64,000 nucleotides of DNA from Diploptera punctata. Taxonomy: Eukaryota; Arthropoda; Insecta; Blattodea; Blaberidae. Position 1 is the stretch's first letter. Each line of letters begins with the position of its first letter. A program made the position numbers and the translations under genes. Where the stretch lies: the NCBI GenBank assembly GCA_030220185.1, contig JASPKZ010004955.1, positions 1,054,001 to 1,118,000 of the forward strand, in the 5' to 3' direction. Under the pieces are notes generated by a model, which ran no database searches, was not told the origin of the DNA, and was given only the letters and a program-made list of their open reading frames with translations. This document shows, piece after piece, positions 1 to 11,587 of this stretch.

Positions 1-58
1 TGCAGTTCGCTACCAGATCCTACAGATACAAATTCGGTTTATATTTGATCCACCCTCG
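1..58 (-). mobile_element. mariner terminus cut by the window edge
   Basis: These bases match, almost base for base, the right end of the mariner at 11588-12466 (compare 12409-12466), and stop at the same terminal CACCCTCG followed by a TA dinucleotide at 59-60. TA is the mariner target site. By comparison with the other copy, this is the end upstream of the transposase, which would read leftward out of the window. Only the terminal inverted repeat and some leader are present, so nothing can be said about the body of this copy. Confidence 0.8.
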
Positions 59-60
59 TA

Positions 61-423
61 TATATACATACAGGGTGTAAATGAATTATACCGCACAAAT
101 TTAACTGCTTACTGAGGGTTATTATACAAGTAATTTGAAATAGGGAACCAATGGTCTTCGAGGGAAAATGGGCTACTTATAGGGAATCAATAGAAGAGCA
201 AAGTAGGAGAGAAAATCATAGTAGAATAATTTCAGTTGTTGGTAATAATTTTGAGATCGTGATTGCTGATAATTCATCAAGACGTTTATGAAATATTGGG
301 TTATCAAATTCCTTAAAATTTCGAACTTAGCAGACGATTGCACGCCACTGCATTGGTTAAAGTAGCATCGGTACAATGAGAGCCTTAGCTCAAAGTGAAA
401 CACGCAGAATCTGTGTAGTTAAC
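61..423. other. unassigned non-coding stretch
   Basis: No coding signal or recognisable repeat body. A short stretch near 66-80 (CAGGGTGTAA) resembles the start of some DNA-transposon termini, but no partner end was found. Confidence 0.4.
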
Positions 424-490
424 GTGTGGCTTAATGGTCAAGGCGATGGATTTGAGTTCAAACACTAATGGTTCAAATCGCTTTTTTTTC
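424..490 (+). other. tRNA-like Pol III unit (weak)
   Basis: An A-box-like TGGCTTAATGGTCAAGG is followed by a B-box-like GGTTCAAATCG and then directly by a T-run, the layout of a Pol III unit with its terminator. No acceptor stem can be drawn and no SINE body follows. It could be a tRNA-derived pseudogene or a chance match. Confidence 0.35.
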
Positions 491-862
491 CTTTCCTCCT
501 TTTTTCTTTTTTTTCTTTCTCTGCGTGAGTACTGTGATATATTGACACTGAAATTTGTTCAGTATAGGCATGCGCAATATACCTATTCCCATATTAGCTA
601 TTACTTTAACATCTGATTAGAACTTACTCCTGTATCAGTCGCATTACATAAAATCATTATGGAACATCTCTACAGTTATGCTGAACTTTCAATACTTTTA
701 AAATTCATATTAAAGCACCGTTGAGTTATCTAATAGGATATTAAATATAAAGTTGGTACCTGGTGGGTCAGTCATCCTCAAACTATCAAACTTCATTAAG
801 TAGTTCCAATGTGGAGGTCATTCAAAAACAATGTTTCATCTTCAGCATTTTAACCAATTTTA
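491..862. other. unassigned non-coding stretch
   Basis: AT-rich sequence after a pyrimidine run. No gene or repeat recognised. Confidence 0.4.
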
Positions 863-1298
863 ACAATGAAAATTGACCTGCCTATCATTCTTCTCCGAAA
901 TATCTCTTCACCACTACTTTGCAACAGTACAAGACTTTCGGTGAAAAAAGATGAACAATGTCATCGCAGCTACTATTTTGAATGGGAAATTTATGGGGGA
1001 AGATGTACTGTTGCCACGTATTCCAGTGATCCCAACATATATGCCATTTGGATTCAAATGTTTACAGTTTCCGGTGCGACTCGCTTTTGCAATGACAATT
1101 AACAAAACACAAGAGCAATCGATGCAAATGTGTGGGCTCTGTGCTTCTCACATGGACAACTGTACGTATGTGATCAGCTCACGCGTCGGAAACCCTAATT
1201 TATTCGTGTACGCATCAGTAGGAAAAACAAAAAAAAAATATCGTGTTATCCACAAGCACTCGAATAAACAAATAAATATAATTAAAACGACACTTTGA
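863..1298 (+). pseudogene. Helitron helicase (Pif1-like) C-terminus, frameshifted
   Basis: Two overlapping frames read as the last part of the Rep/helicase protein of an insect Helitron. The first frame gives PIILLRNISSPLLCNSTRL up to about 947. The second continues with NNVIAATILNGK, then IPVIPTYMPFGFKCLQFPV, RLAFAMTINKTQ and SRVGNPNLFVYAS. The run RNI..P.LCN.TRL, PR.P..P...PF..K..QFPV, AF.MTINK.Q, SRVG..LFVY is the usual order of the C-terminal helicase motifs of Helitron Pif1 domains. The Rep nuclease and helicase motifs I-IV are absent, so this is only the 3' end of an element. A frame change near 948 shows it is not functional. It is followed by a candidate Helitron 3' terminus. Confidence 0.75.
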
Positions 1299-1428
1299 AA
1301 TGTTTTCCCATATGAAAATAAAAAAGTTTCAATAAATATTTACAAAATGTAAATTGAATGTTATCATAACGAGTTTCCTTTAATTTCATTTCTTCTGAGT
1401 TCGCAGCAACGTGCGTAGGGTAAGCTAG
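1299..1428 (+). mobile_element. candidate Helitron 3' terminus
   Basis: About 130 bases after the helicase frame the sequence GCAACGTGCGTAGGGTAAG runs into CTAG at 1425-1428 and then T. Helitrons end in CTRR and insert between A and T. The position just downstream of the helicase remnant supports this as the element end. The subterminal hairpin is imperfect. Confidence 0.55.
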
Positions 1429-2309
1429 TAATATATTTTTAGCAAGTTTAAAAATAGTATCCAAAATTTTAATTGAATCATTGGAAAATGAAATTATAAA
1501 ATAATCAGCGTACTGATACACTTCAGATTACAAATCGTGTTCAATTTAAAAGAAATAATGTGAAAATGTATCCAATAATTAGGATGTACACTATCACCCG
1601 CCGGATATCCGGCTCTGAAGTTTAGGTTATACGAGGGGTAAAGGGAGAAACCCGCCCTCTACTGCCAATAAGGAAATAGTTGAGTGGGAGTGAACGTCTG
1701 CCACAACCAATCACTCCTCTTGACGCAGCTATAGCGCGCTAGTAACGTTTGAAATTGCTGAGATGTTGTCAGCTGTATGTCTGCTAACCGCATACATAAA
1801 ACGGTCCCTCTCACTGAATATCCATATCAGCAACACTGTCGTGAAAACGTCAGAGGTGGAGAACCAGTGGCTGGGGTATAGTTGTGCCGTAGAACCTTTC
1901 ACTCCTTAGTGGAACATTAAGGCCTTGGTAAAAGCTTTCTATTGAACTATTGTGTATCGTCCGGCTAAATCTCACTTCGGTTTCTTTAATAAGACATATT
2001 TGAGACGTTGTGGGTGATTGACCCTTAACCCCGAATAACCTGACGGTGTTGCCACCTTGATGCCTGGTTACTTCCTGCCTGTGTTGATATTCTACAGACC
2101 ATTTAAATTATTTTACCCTGATTCGATAAATTGTTATGGTTATACCGTCAATACACGATCGTCTATCATCTTAGTAATAACAGGGTCCACCACGTGAAGG
2201 TGAGGACTGGCAATTACATAGGAGAGACTTTGTCTTTCGCATGTTGGTCCTTAGTACCTCCTTGCTATCGCCTAATAATACTACATCATTTGTATAAACT
2301 AACAGCTTA
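1429..2309. other. unassigned non-coding stretch
   Basis: No gene recognised. 1600-2100 is more GC-rich than its surroundings and may be untranslated sequence of an unidentified retroelement. I see no ORF with family motifs. Confidence 0.4.
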
Positions 2310-2908
2310 ATAAGATCAGGAATGAGTTGTACAACGGAATTAAACATAGGCTCAATTCTGGATATGCACGCTATTATGCTTTACAAGGACTCTTGTCATC
2401 CCAACTTCTCTTAAAGGGAATTAAACTGAAAATGTATAAAACTGTTATTCTCCCAGTTATATTATATGGATGCGAAACCTTGACTCTTACTTTAAGGGAG
2501 AAAACATTGACTCTTACTTTAAGGGAGAAGAAAATATTACGAGTATTTGAGAATAAAATACTTAGAAAAAATTTTGGACCAAAGAGAGATGAACAAATGA
2601 AGAATACTACTTAACAGTTAACTATATGATCTTTATAGGAAACCAGATATAATGACAGCAGCTAAATTCGTAGACTGCGATGGGCAAAATATATGGAATT
2701 AATGGGGAATGAAAGAGGTGGATGGGATCTTCTTGTGCGAACAATCCAATAGACCAATATTGAGGTGGGAAAATAACATTAACCATGATTTGAGGGAAGT
2801 AGATTATACAGGGATAATTGGAAAACGTTAGCTCAGGATAGAGATGTATGGACAGCTTATGTCCGCGCGGCCATGGATCTACGGGTTCGATAGTGCCAAT
2901 GAGTTGAA
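2310..2908 (+). mobile_element. LINE-A (RTE-like) 3' fragment
   Basis: Matches the 3' third of the LINE-A copy at 13880-14475: the C-terminal region of the reverse transcriptase ORF (ILPVILYGCET, LRVFENKILRK, then RRWAK, RWENNINHDL and DVW.AYVRA equivalents). It ends at the LINE-A tail motif TAGTGCCAATGAGTT. It is 5'-truncated and carries frameshifts. It also carries a local direct duplication of about 30 bases around 2479-2530, so one peptide (TLTLREK) occurs twice in a row. No target duplication was identified. Confidence 0.85.
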
Positions 2909-3699
2909 TTGAATGAATTATTATTTTATGATTAATACATTATTTTGTACAATTTCTATATAGGAAAAATGCTGTATTTGAACATATTGCATACTAATAT
3001 TTTTGTTGAGAAGAACCAGAGAAAGAGATAGAAACACTGATTGAATGCCAGTTAATGAAGATGGCATATGTGTTGTAGAGCTATAATCTTGTTGATTAAT
3101 GCATTGATGTAAGTTGAAGGGTAAGAACCAGGTTATCATTTTTTCTTGAAAGCTATAAAACGTTGTTTAGTTGTACATCGTACATACTTTCTCACATACC
3201 TGTTGCCGAACATTGAAGATAAATAAACCCATGACTAAACTGTATCTTTTGTTGTTCCACACTTGTGAATTATTGTGCTTTCCATGTAGAATCTAATGAC
3301 ACCTCAAACTCCAACAAAAAAGCGACTTACTTAGTTCTTTCCCTGTACCCTCCAGTTGACGAAGTCACTAATCAGTTATTCTTCACAAGAGTTTGCAGTA
3401 TATTTAGCCAGATTAAAAATCTGCGTAAAACATTATCTCTCTGATTTTGATGTTTCATTATATATTAAGAATATGAATATTAAGTTTAAATTAGCTAATA
3501 TCATGTGTATCAAATTTATATATACACCACTATTTTTTAACATCGAGATGAATAGTTTTTTTTTGTAGTTTATGATTCAGGAGACATTGGAAAAATCTGG
3601 AAACACATTCATATATTTAAAACATGGTGTGGTTATCGTTCTATGAACGTAAACGGATTCTTAAATGTTATTGAAAAGTGAAGAATGTTTGATGTACAA
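2909..3699. other. unassigned AT-rich stretch
   Basis: No gene or repeat family recognised. Several short open frames lack family features. Confidence 0.4.
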
Positions 3700-4640
3700 C
3701 GAGGTTGGATAATTAAATTTGCTGCACCGTCACGTATATACGAGTAAATAACAACCACAGGAATCAGAGATACTTTTTAAATCGACGGATCGGTGAAGTG
3801 TGTGTAGAAAGTGCGGTGCGGAAGAAATAAAAGTTCCATCGACAATGACAGTGATATGGCTACAGGCTTTTGTACAATCACCAAAGAGATCATTTAAAAC
3901 AATGTTCTCGTGAGATTACCGTCGGTAAATTTACTGTTCATAGAATTTTGCAAGCTCAAAAATAGAAGTCTTATATTTAAGATTTCTCCACGCAGCTAAA
4001 TGAAGACGATCCAGATAGGCAACTGCAGTTTTGTGAGTGATTCCAGAACTTGTGTGACGGAAGGGAAGATTGTTTGGTCAGATAAAGCCACATTTAAAAT
4101 TAATGGTTCAGTTAAGGCAGACAACTCTGTGTACTGGGTTAACGAAAATCGAAACATCTATTAAAGAATGAGCATCAATATATATATGTGACCTGTTTTA
4201 TAGGGGACTTTCGAAGGTACTATCTCAGACGAAACTTACTTCCAAGTTCTGGAAAACTTGATTCCACGACTTAATAACCTCTTTAATCTGAAAATGTGGT
4301 TTACTTTCAACAAGACGGGAGTCCAGCTCGCTTTCATGTCAGTATGAGGATTTATCGCACATTCAGTCAGAGACGAGTAAAACGAAGAGGAAGTGCTACA
4401 GCGTTCCTGCCTCGATTATCGGATTTAACCCCATCCACATTTCTACCTTAGCGGAGTTTTGATAAACAAAGAGTATGCAACCCCACAAAACCACAAACAC
4501 TGGAGGAACTGATATTTCAGATTGAACATGTCAGTAATGATATTCCATTAGCAACAATCCAGTCAGTATGTTCCTCGGTTATTTTTGAGATTGCTGTTTG
4601 GCGGAAGAGGGGCATTTTGAGCGGTACAAGATACAAAACC
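3700..4640 (+). pseudogene. decayed DD41D-type (Tc1/mariner superfamily) transposase
   Basis: Across changing frames the DNA reads as a transposase related to the one at 43671-44514: SPKRS near 3880, a helix-turn-helix-like stretch, ATFKINGSV near 4090, FQQDGSPARFHV near 4305 (second catalytic Asp) and LSDLTPSTF near 4425. Stops and frame changes occur throughout, so the copy is old and dead. In the usual third catalytic position the triplet reads Thr rather than Asp. Ends were not defined. Confidence 0.6.
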
Positions 4641-5125
4641 ATATTTCTCTCTCATCTCATAGAATTATGTTCAAAGAGTGCATACATGGATTCGAGAGCT
4701 CTGTACTAGCCCTATATAAAATAATGATGCAACTAACATAGTTCTGAATTTTGTTTTGACAATGGGGATTAGAACCAGTTAAAATCTCCAGGATGATGTA
4801 GTGAGAAGTGGTGTCTGAACTAGGATTTTATAGCCTAGAGGAAGTCATGTCCTTAATAGGCCTATGTCTCGATTAAGCTTACAATCTGAGGCATTCTTCA
4901 TGAAGCATTCCATTATTGGATCTTGCTTTGAATATGCTTCTCCCCAAAGTCGCTCTACAGAACATCTCCACTGTTGTGTTTTGCTGATAGTAAAACACGG
5001 TAACTATGCACATAAGCTCTACCCTTGTTTTCTCTCCTGTTTAACCATATAGTTAGAGATATATGGAAATTAAATAATTGAGGAAGGTAGAGAGATTGAA
5101 GAAATGTCCCTATAGTATTCACCAA
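4641..5125. other. unassigned stretch
   Basis: No recognisable gene or repeat between the transposase remnant and SINE-1. Confidence 0.35.
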
Positions 5126-5472
5126 AGTACCGCGCCGCAACCGAAAGGTCTGAAGCATAATGCCTTGGCGTAAGAGCTACAGAACATGTAATAATTTAAG
5201 TCCCCATAGGGGAAAAAATGTTCTCATGGAATTTTGGTCAGTATAGGAACAGTACCCATCCAGCATTGTGAAGAACTTGACTAGCTACAATTAGAAGTAG
5301 CGGCTCCGGATTGAGAAAATCAGCTATAACAGCGGCGAAATCCGTCATTTCCACATATAACCCCTATACCAGCTGGATGATAGTTCCGCTCTGTAAATGG
5401 CACATATAGATGTGAGACCGGCAGCCGTTTCGTAGACCAAGGGACTCCTAGCCCTTTTGCGCCTTGTAGTTT
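5126..5472 (+). mobile_element. SINE-1 copy (tRNA-headed), diverged
   Basis: Aligns along its length with the copies at 28687-29014 (+), 27307-27641 (-) and 53164-53488 (+). Shared blocks include CGCCG.A.CCGAA.GG at the tRNA-like head, ATGCCTTGGCG, a TTCTCATGGAATTT block, GACCGGTGCCCATC-like and GAGAAAA.CAGCTATAAC.GC blocks, and the closing CGCC.TAGAGTT region. The head has lost a clean B-box. It is the most diverged of the four. Confidence 0.75.
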
Positions 5473-5676
5473 AATATTCACCTAAACAGTTGAGGCAAAC
5501 TGCAAAATAACTAAGATTTAAATCTGGGGTTTTCTGAACTTACACATTAAGCACCGAGCTAAGTCGCCAGTAATAAGACGGAATTGATGATGAATCATAT
5601 CATCATCCCAACTGAATGAATCACCTATACCATATGAGTCACACAGTATCCCTACTCCAATATTTTACTATTGTGT

Positions 5677-5998
5677 CCACCGCTGTGGTCTCGAGGTAGC
5701 TTGCTGCCTTGTCACTCAGCGGGCCCGGGTTCGATCCCCGGTCGGGACAAGTTTTCTGGGTAAGGTTATTTTGGAGTTTTCCCTCGCCTGTAAGATAAAT
5801 GTCAGGAAACTTTAAGGCTCAAACGATTCCCGAACAACATCTGGCCATCGTTACCAACATCATCTCTCATATCATCGGGGCAGCGAAACCCGCATTCCGG
5901 CGCCCCAACCTCAGAAGTGGGTTACAGGTACGCCATACCAGGAGAGAACACCAGAAATGTCGAAATGACAACTGGCATTTGGGGGGGGGGATCGCTGT
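5677..5998 (+). mobile_element. SINE-2 copy (tRNA-headed), full length
   Basis: Starts CCACCGCTGTGGTCTCGAGG and has a perfect B-box, GGGTTCGATCCCC. The body continues with CTGGGTAAGG, TTTTCCCTCGCCTGTAAG, a CATCATC-rich block, GGCGCCCCAACCTCAGAAG and CCAGAAATGTCGAAATGACA, and ends in a G-run. Other copies are at 26800-27138 (+), 31466-31840 (-) and 40681-40856 (+, truncated). The head is tRNA-derived and presumably Pol III transcribed. Confidence 0.85.
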
Positions 5999-8061
5999 TG
6001 TTTGGAGGAGCAACGACTAAAAATTGAGCAGTAGAATCTTATCAGGCCAAAAATACTTTGTAGGTAGAAAAAGAAGATACAATCTACGGAAGTAAACCGT
6101 CAGCTATGCAGTGGGGCAACAAAAAAAGGAAGACCGAAATAACTGTTTGGGAAAATTATCTTTGTTTATATTTGTTAATCATAATAGAGATCTCATTCGT
6201 TCGTTTTCTACCCAACGGCAAATTCTTCACTGTGAACTCTGTTTCTCTTGTCAAACTTGCAGTTTACTGAGACTCCTGTTGCTTACCTCAAACCACACTT
6301 TCTTTCGCATCTTAATGATTCCAGGGAGTCTCATGTGAGATAAAGTGATTGTATTTGGCTAAATGGAGCCCTCTGAACTTCATCGAAATTTACTACAAAT
6401 GTTTCGGAATTACTGATTCAATCAGATATGAAGAAATTCCCATTAGAATTTGGCCTTGATAATGGCTGATGAGAATAATTCATAATCATAAATACATTTG
6501 ATTTGGTATACTATGAAAGATAAAACGATATAGTAAATTTGGCATGCACTTAGAATGGAAAATAAAACATGCTGAAGATATGTAGGCCTACTGTCTACTA
6601 ATTTTTGGTTAGCAATCAGCAGAAAACCCGAAGAAGAGATGTAATGAAGGAAAAATCGGTATTTTTTCCTTCATTGAAGCTAGTGGATAATGAAACATCT
6701 GAATGAATGTCAAGGATGAAGAAAGTCAAGGCATTTTAATCTGCGGAATATGGTAATTACATATTGTAAAATGAGTAGGTTAACTATGTACTTATTGAAT
6801 GAGTATTTCCACTAAAATATCAACTTAGCACCATTTTTTAAAGTGCTTCTTATTTACTGGGGGAAAATGGTAGAAAGTCTCAAAGTTTTTCATATATTCT
6901 AGAATTTACCATCAATTCATTAAAATATAAAATTTAAAAAATCTCACATGTGGTGAGTATTTTTCTTACGAATAAAATACAAGAATTTCTTCTTCTTCCT
7001 TCCTTCCAAGTATTAGGCCAAGGCCTGTTACGATCCTATAGAAAATTTTCCCTCCAGCTTACAAGCATTTCTATTGCCCATATGTGGGGGATTCAAAACT
7101 ATTGTGTAAGTTTTTTTCTTATTTTTTCATCAAGATTTATGGCAACAGAATCTAATTACATTAGCTAAGAAAGAAGCTACATTACTACTCTGCGAATAAC
7201 CATATTTCAGAAGATTTCATAAACTAAAGTTAAACCAGTATATAACAGATTCGATATCAATCCACAAACATTGTATGACATTGATTCAGAATACGCTTTT
7301 GCGAACCGAGGAAGAATGCAGTGGCCGTTTCCGATTCAACATTGGTAGGCATTGTGGCAAAATGTCTTCACCGTTTGGACATTAAACAATCCCCCAACTT
7401 ATGTATTATGCAACCTTGCAAAAATGCCATGCCCTTCAGTCTTCGACAGAAGTCGACAGATATTTGGAAGTTGGCCTAAAAATGACGTACCTTTAGTTGT
7501 CTTATTTTTATACTTATTTTATTTTTAATCAATGACTTAAGTTTTCAACTAACTTGCCATTAAATAAATAAGCATTTAAGATTCGAGCTTCTACTTCTTC
7601 TTTTCTATAGGCATGTGCTAGTTTATGTACACACACTATGTCAATGATGATTACATCTCATTTCATCTCTTGAGGGGTCTGGCCACTTATCTTATTCCTC
7701 TAGGTCCTAGGACATAGGTTCTTCGCTGCTTTAATAAGCTTCGTATCGTCAGTTCTGTCCACATGTGTAGTCCATTCCCTTTTTCTTGTAATAAATATCT
7801 ATGATATTGTATTCTTCCCTCATATCCTGGTTCCTGATTATGCTATAACAAGTAGTTACAGGAACGTGATATAATACATATTTTACTCAAATTATTGCTT
7901 TCTCCAGAATTGACGAGCGTTAAGAAAAAAAAAAGTTTATTTTCTTTAACTTTTAAGACTTTTATGATAATTATTTTATTTTCTCTTAAAATGTAAGTTG
8001 TTTCAAGGTAAGTCATGTTAACGTTTTTCGTATTTTTAGTGTTAAAGCTTTATATTTGAAA
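5999..8061. other. two kilobases without a recognised gene
   Basis: AT-rich and full of short frames. On the minus strand, 7640-7860 reads somewhat like the C-terminal tail of a LINE reverse transcriptase (TTHVDRTDDT-like, then a basic stretch), but too weakly to call. Nothing else recognised. Confidence 0.35.
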
Positions 8062-8280
8062 TAGTACTATGCTTCAATCCGGAAGGTGGCAGATTCGAGT
8101 CTCAATGGGGCCGGATATTTAATCTTGCCTAAACATTAAGGCGACGCCATGGTCCTAAAATCGGCTCAGGCTCTAACTTAAATAAATACCGGATAAAGGA
8201 GCAGTCACGCAGGGCTGACATCTCTTACTGATTCTCTAGAAAGCTGAGAGCCTTAACCTCCTACCTTACTTATTGGTTGC
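8062..8280 (+). mobile_element. SINE-3-like fragment
   Basis: Contains a B-box-like CAGATTCGAGTCTC, then the blocks GCAGTCACGCAGGGCTGACATC and GATTCTCTAGAAAGCTGAGAG. These are shared with the SINE-3 piece at 42143-42303, and more loosely with 38371-38662 and 41169-41465. Boundaries are uncertain. Confidence 0.4.
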
Positions 8281-8773
8281 TATTACTAGATGAAACATAG
8301 GATATCAATAAAGGTCTTCATTGGCTTCTACTAGTTAGTCGGTTTACCTTTTTTTCCAGATTTTCCCATCCTTTTGAGCCTCCTCCACAATTCTTCATGC
8401 TATTATGGGCCAATTTCTGCCGTCTTTTCCTCTTTGGATTCCAGCCAAACGAAACTATTGTTTTTACACACATTTAGAAGTTTTCGTAAACATTGTGATA
8501 AACGTCTCTGTAGTGTAACGGTTAACATATATGTTGTCTCATGGGATCCGTATCTGGTCTCAGGTTATATCATACAATTATATTTTAAGCGATTTAATGT
8601 GACTAAGGGAAATGGCGAACTCTAGCTGTTAAGCTAGGTTGTAGTATTGCTAATCATGTTACATTATACATGTACTGTCATTCTCTATCCAGTGACAACT
8701 TTAATTGACTTCGGCTTTTCAGAGCTATCATGTGGCGTTTTTTTACAAAGGGTATATATATATATATATATAT
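8281..8773. other. unassigned stretch ending in a (TA)n run
   Basis: No gene recognised. The last 22 bases are a (TA)n microsatellite directly abutting the Penelope terminal fragment. Confidence 0.4.
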
Positions 8774-9002
8774 AATTGTAGGCTTTCACGGCCGGCATCT
8801 TGATCCATATTTGGTTCGTCTTCCGGGCTTATACGCCGTGGTCTGGTTGTCTTCATACTCGACGTTTCGTCTACTGCTGCGGTAGACATCACCAGGAGAT
8901 ACTGCGTGCTCTCTGTGAACTCCTCAACAGTCGGCTGCAGACTGGCTGGTCGTTGGAAACTGTCTCTCTGTTTATAGCTAAACCCCGGGTGGAGGGGGGG
9001 TT
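8774..9002 (-). mobile_element. Penelope-like element terminal (pLTR-type) fragment
   Basis: On the minus strand the order is a TATAAA-like box (TTTAGCTATAAACAGAGAG), about 90 bases of leader, a hammerhead-like motif with GACGAAACGTCG, and then AAGACAACCAGACCACGGC and GGCCGTGAAAGCCTACAAT. The block ending GGCCGTGAAAGCCTAC next to a GAAACGTCG core is, to my knowledge, characteristic of Penelope-like element terminal repeats in arthropods. No reverse transcriptase follows; the (TA)n run starts at once. Confidence 0.6.
8861..8895 (-). ncRNA. candidate hammerhead ribozyme of a Penelope-like element
   Basis: On the minus strand CTGGTGA (8895-8889) is followed after one base by GTCTAC, a 7-base loop CGCAGCA, then GTAGAC and GAAACGTC. 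GTCTAC/GTAGAC makes a perfect 6-bp stem II, and GAAA sits immediately after it as in the hammerhead core. The first core box reads CTGGTGA rather than CTGATGA. Penelope-like elements are known to carry short-stem-III hammerhead motifs in this position. Activity is not shown, and the core substitution makes it doubtful for this copy. Confidence 0.5.
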
Positions 9003-9999
9003 TTCTGCGCAGACCGAGTTATGCGCTGTCGTGCAGTTTGCAGAAGTCATATATATAACCTTCATTATTTTTTATCATTATGAAAAATGTTAATTATTAA
9101 TTTTGTTGTGAGAGTTTACAATTTGTTTACTAAATTACATTTTCAGGAAATATGATTTGATCGTTTTATCTATCCCTATAGTTTAGCCGCAACCATGCAT
9201 ATGAATCCATGGATCGCGAGTTGAACCCCCCGGCTGATGAATATATATATAAGCTGTAAAAATCCTTAGTCTGTTTTCCTTCATAAGATGAAGTAAAGCT
9301 CTGGATCTTCTATTTATATTTTTGGAACGTAAATGAATAGCAGACCAAAAGGCCTAATTTATTATTGTTATTAAAATTTCCCACCCTGTGGATATCAAAT
9401 TCTGACCTATTGATGGGATGAGATTCTTGTTACCACCTGAGACGACATCTGAAATAAGTTTATGATCAAAATGCGTGAGGGTTTTCACCGCCAGCTTTCT
9501 TACAACATTGATCGTAATGATATTCGGTGTTAAAGAGCGTCGTTGAATTTAATAAAAACTATTTTATTTTTTCTCATTAAGTTACAACCGTTAGGTCTTT
9601 TATTTCGCGTCTCAGGTTAAATTATAGATAAATCAACAATTATAAATTATCTATAGTTAAATTAATTACAGTACATAATATAGAGATAAGGAAAGCATAA
9701 AATATATAAAATAACAATAATAATTAGGCTTAGGATTTTTATGTCCATTTTCCATTATATGGGGCTTTTTGCAAAATGTTAAGCATTTTCCCGGGAAGGT
9801 TATAGGTTATAAGAGGGTTTTAATGCTCAAGCCCTTCATCCTTAAAAATCGCCTTCTACAGTGAAAAATACGTGAGAAAATGTTTTTTGTAAGCTTAAAT
9901 GGCTTACGCTGCCCAAACCATAACTAATACGCAACATTATTGTACACAGAATTGAATATCTAAAAAAAAAAAAAACTACAGAAAAGTCCGCGACAGCAT
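9003..9999. other. unassigned AT-rich stretch
   Basis: No gene or repeat recognised. Confidence 0.4.
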
Positions 10000-10334
10000 A
10001 AGTTTATCTTTTGAGGATAATTCACAATAACCATTTTTGTCTTTCATTAATGCCAAGAAGATCGGGATAAGTAGATTTTCGGGCAAGCATAGCAGCTCAG
10101 GGCGGGTATTCTTTTATGGATAACTCAAAATAACGGATTTTTGTCTTTCAGCTCATTTATGCCAAGTACAATGGGATAAGTAGATTCCCGGGCAACGCCG
10201 GGAAATCAGCACGGGGCATATACAGATAATAACAATATAAATTTATATTAATTTTTCCTTTTACTTATTTGACTAAATGCAAAAACGCATTATCATTTAT
10301 TTATGTATAGCAGCGCACGCCAGATATTAGCTAG
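10000..10334 (+). mobile_element. possible non-autonomous Helitron tail with direct repeats
   Basis: Two imperfect direct repeats of about 100 bases start near 10016 and 10117. They share GGATAA.TCA.AATAAC, TTTTTGTCTTTCA, ATGCCAAG and GGGATAAGTAGATT. The second continues into CCCGGGCAACGCCGGGAAATC, and at 10312-10334 there is GCGCACGCCAGATATTAG then CTAG followed by T. GC-rich hairpins before CTAG-T are typical of Helitron 3' ends. No helicase is present. Confidence 0.35.
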
Positions 10335-10411
10335 TGTGTGTGTGTGTGTATGTATGTATATCCCTCCATGGTATCTTTACCTTGTCGTGGTGGAGTGGCT
10401 TGCGTGCTTAA

Positions 10412-11578
10412 ATGATCCTGAGAGCTACACCGGCGGTAGCATTGCTGCCCATAGGGTTACCCATGCTGGACTGGTCGAAGGTGATAAGCCAGACGAAAAA
10501 AGTATCTTGGTCGAAAGGACGATCTTTCACCGTAAAAATACAACCGTCAAGAAATGCGGACATGGGTTCAACTGAGGTAAAATTTTCCGGAGGTCAAATA
10601 GTCCCCCATTCGGTTCTCCGGGCGGGCACTACATCAGGGAACCCATGCCAAAGGCTCAAACACAGGGACTTGTTCCTAGGAACAGGAAATGTTAGGACTT
10701 TATACAATAGCGGCGCACTAGAGATATTAATGCGGGAATTAGATAAATCGCCCTTGGATATAGTCGCTTTACAGGAAGTTAGGTGGCCAGGAATCAGGAA
10801 GCTTTGCATTATATTATGGGGGTGCAGAAAGACCTGCATTTGGAACGGTTTTTTTTTAGTCAGAAAGAGGGTCCTGTCCGCTATCCAAGTACTAATTAAA
10901 TTTGTCAGTGATATAATTCTAAAGGGTATACGACATGATTTTATAATTGTAAATGTACATGCCCCCACAGAAGATAAAGATGGCAAGATGAAGGATGAGT
11001 TCTATGAAGAATTAGAATGCTTATTTGATAGCCTTTCGCGATATCATATGAAGATTGTCTTAGGAGATTTTAATGCAAAAGTGGAGCTGGAAGATATATC
11101 CAAACCAACAATAGGCAAATTCAGTCTTCATGAAGATAGTAACTACAATGGGGTTAGATTAGTCACCTTCGCCACATCAAAGAATCTCATTGTTAAGAGC
11201 ACAACATTTCAGCATAAGGATATTCATAAATACACCTGGACGTCTCCAGATGGCTAAAATCGGAACCAAATTGATCATGTATTAGTGGACAAACGCTGGC
11301 ACAGTAGCATAATCGATGTTAGATCAGTTAGACGGACAGACTACAATTTGGATCATCATCTGGTCAGAGTGAAAATCAGACAACGGCTATCGCTTATGAG
11401 AGGAACAAACGCTAAAGATGATTCTGTAAAATTTGAATTAAAAAAAAAAACTTCAAAAATGATGAAATGCGGCAAGAATACCAAATCAAAATTGCTAATA
11501 GATTTGAAGTACTGGAATCTTCAGATGACAATGTGGCAAACGAAGAAACTGATAAAAATAAAGAATGAGAGGCTATAA
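10412..11578 (+). pseudogene. LINE-A endonuclease domain
   Basis: The frame from 10412 carries GTGNVRTLYNSGALE at about residues 90-104, QEVRW at 121-125 (catalytic Glu), VNVHAPTE near 180 and GDFNAKV at 218-224, the exonuclease-endonuclease-phosphatase fold of LINE endonucleases. A TAA at 11255-11257 interrupts it. In the same frame it continues with NRNQIDHVLVDKRW and YNLDHHLVRVKI, supplying the C-terminal catalytic Asp and His region. The paralogue at 17415-17425 has a sense codon at that place, so a single substitution made the stop. The domain would nick target DNA to prime reverse transcription. The residue-121 region is followed by a diverged stretch around 130-170. Confidence 0.85.
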
Positions 11579-11587
11579 GAGATACTA

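Noticed and set aside
863..1298. Host PIF1-like helicase gene
   Set aside because: Only the Helitron-style C-terminal motifs are present, frameshifted, and a Helitron-like CTAG end follows.
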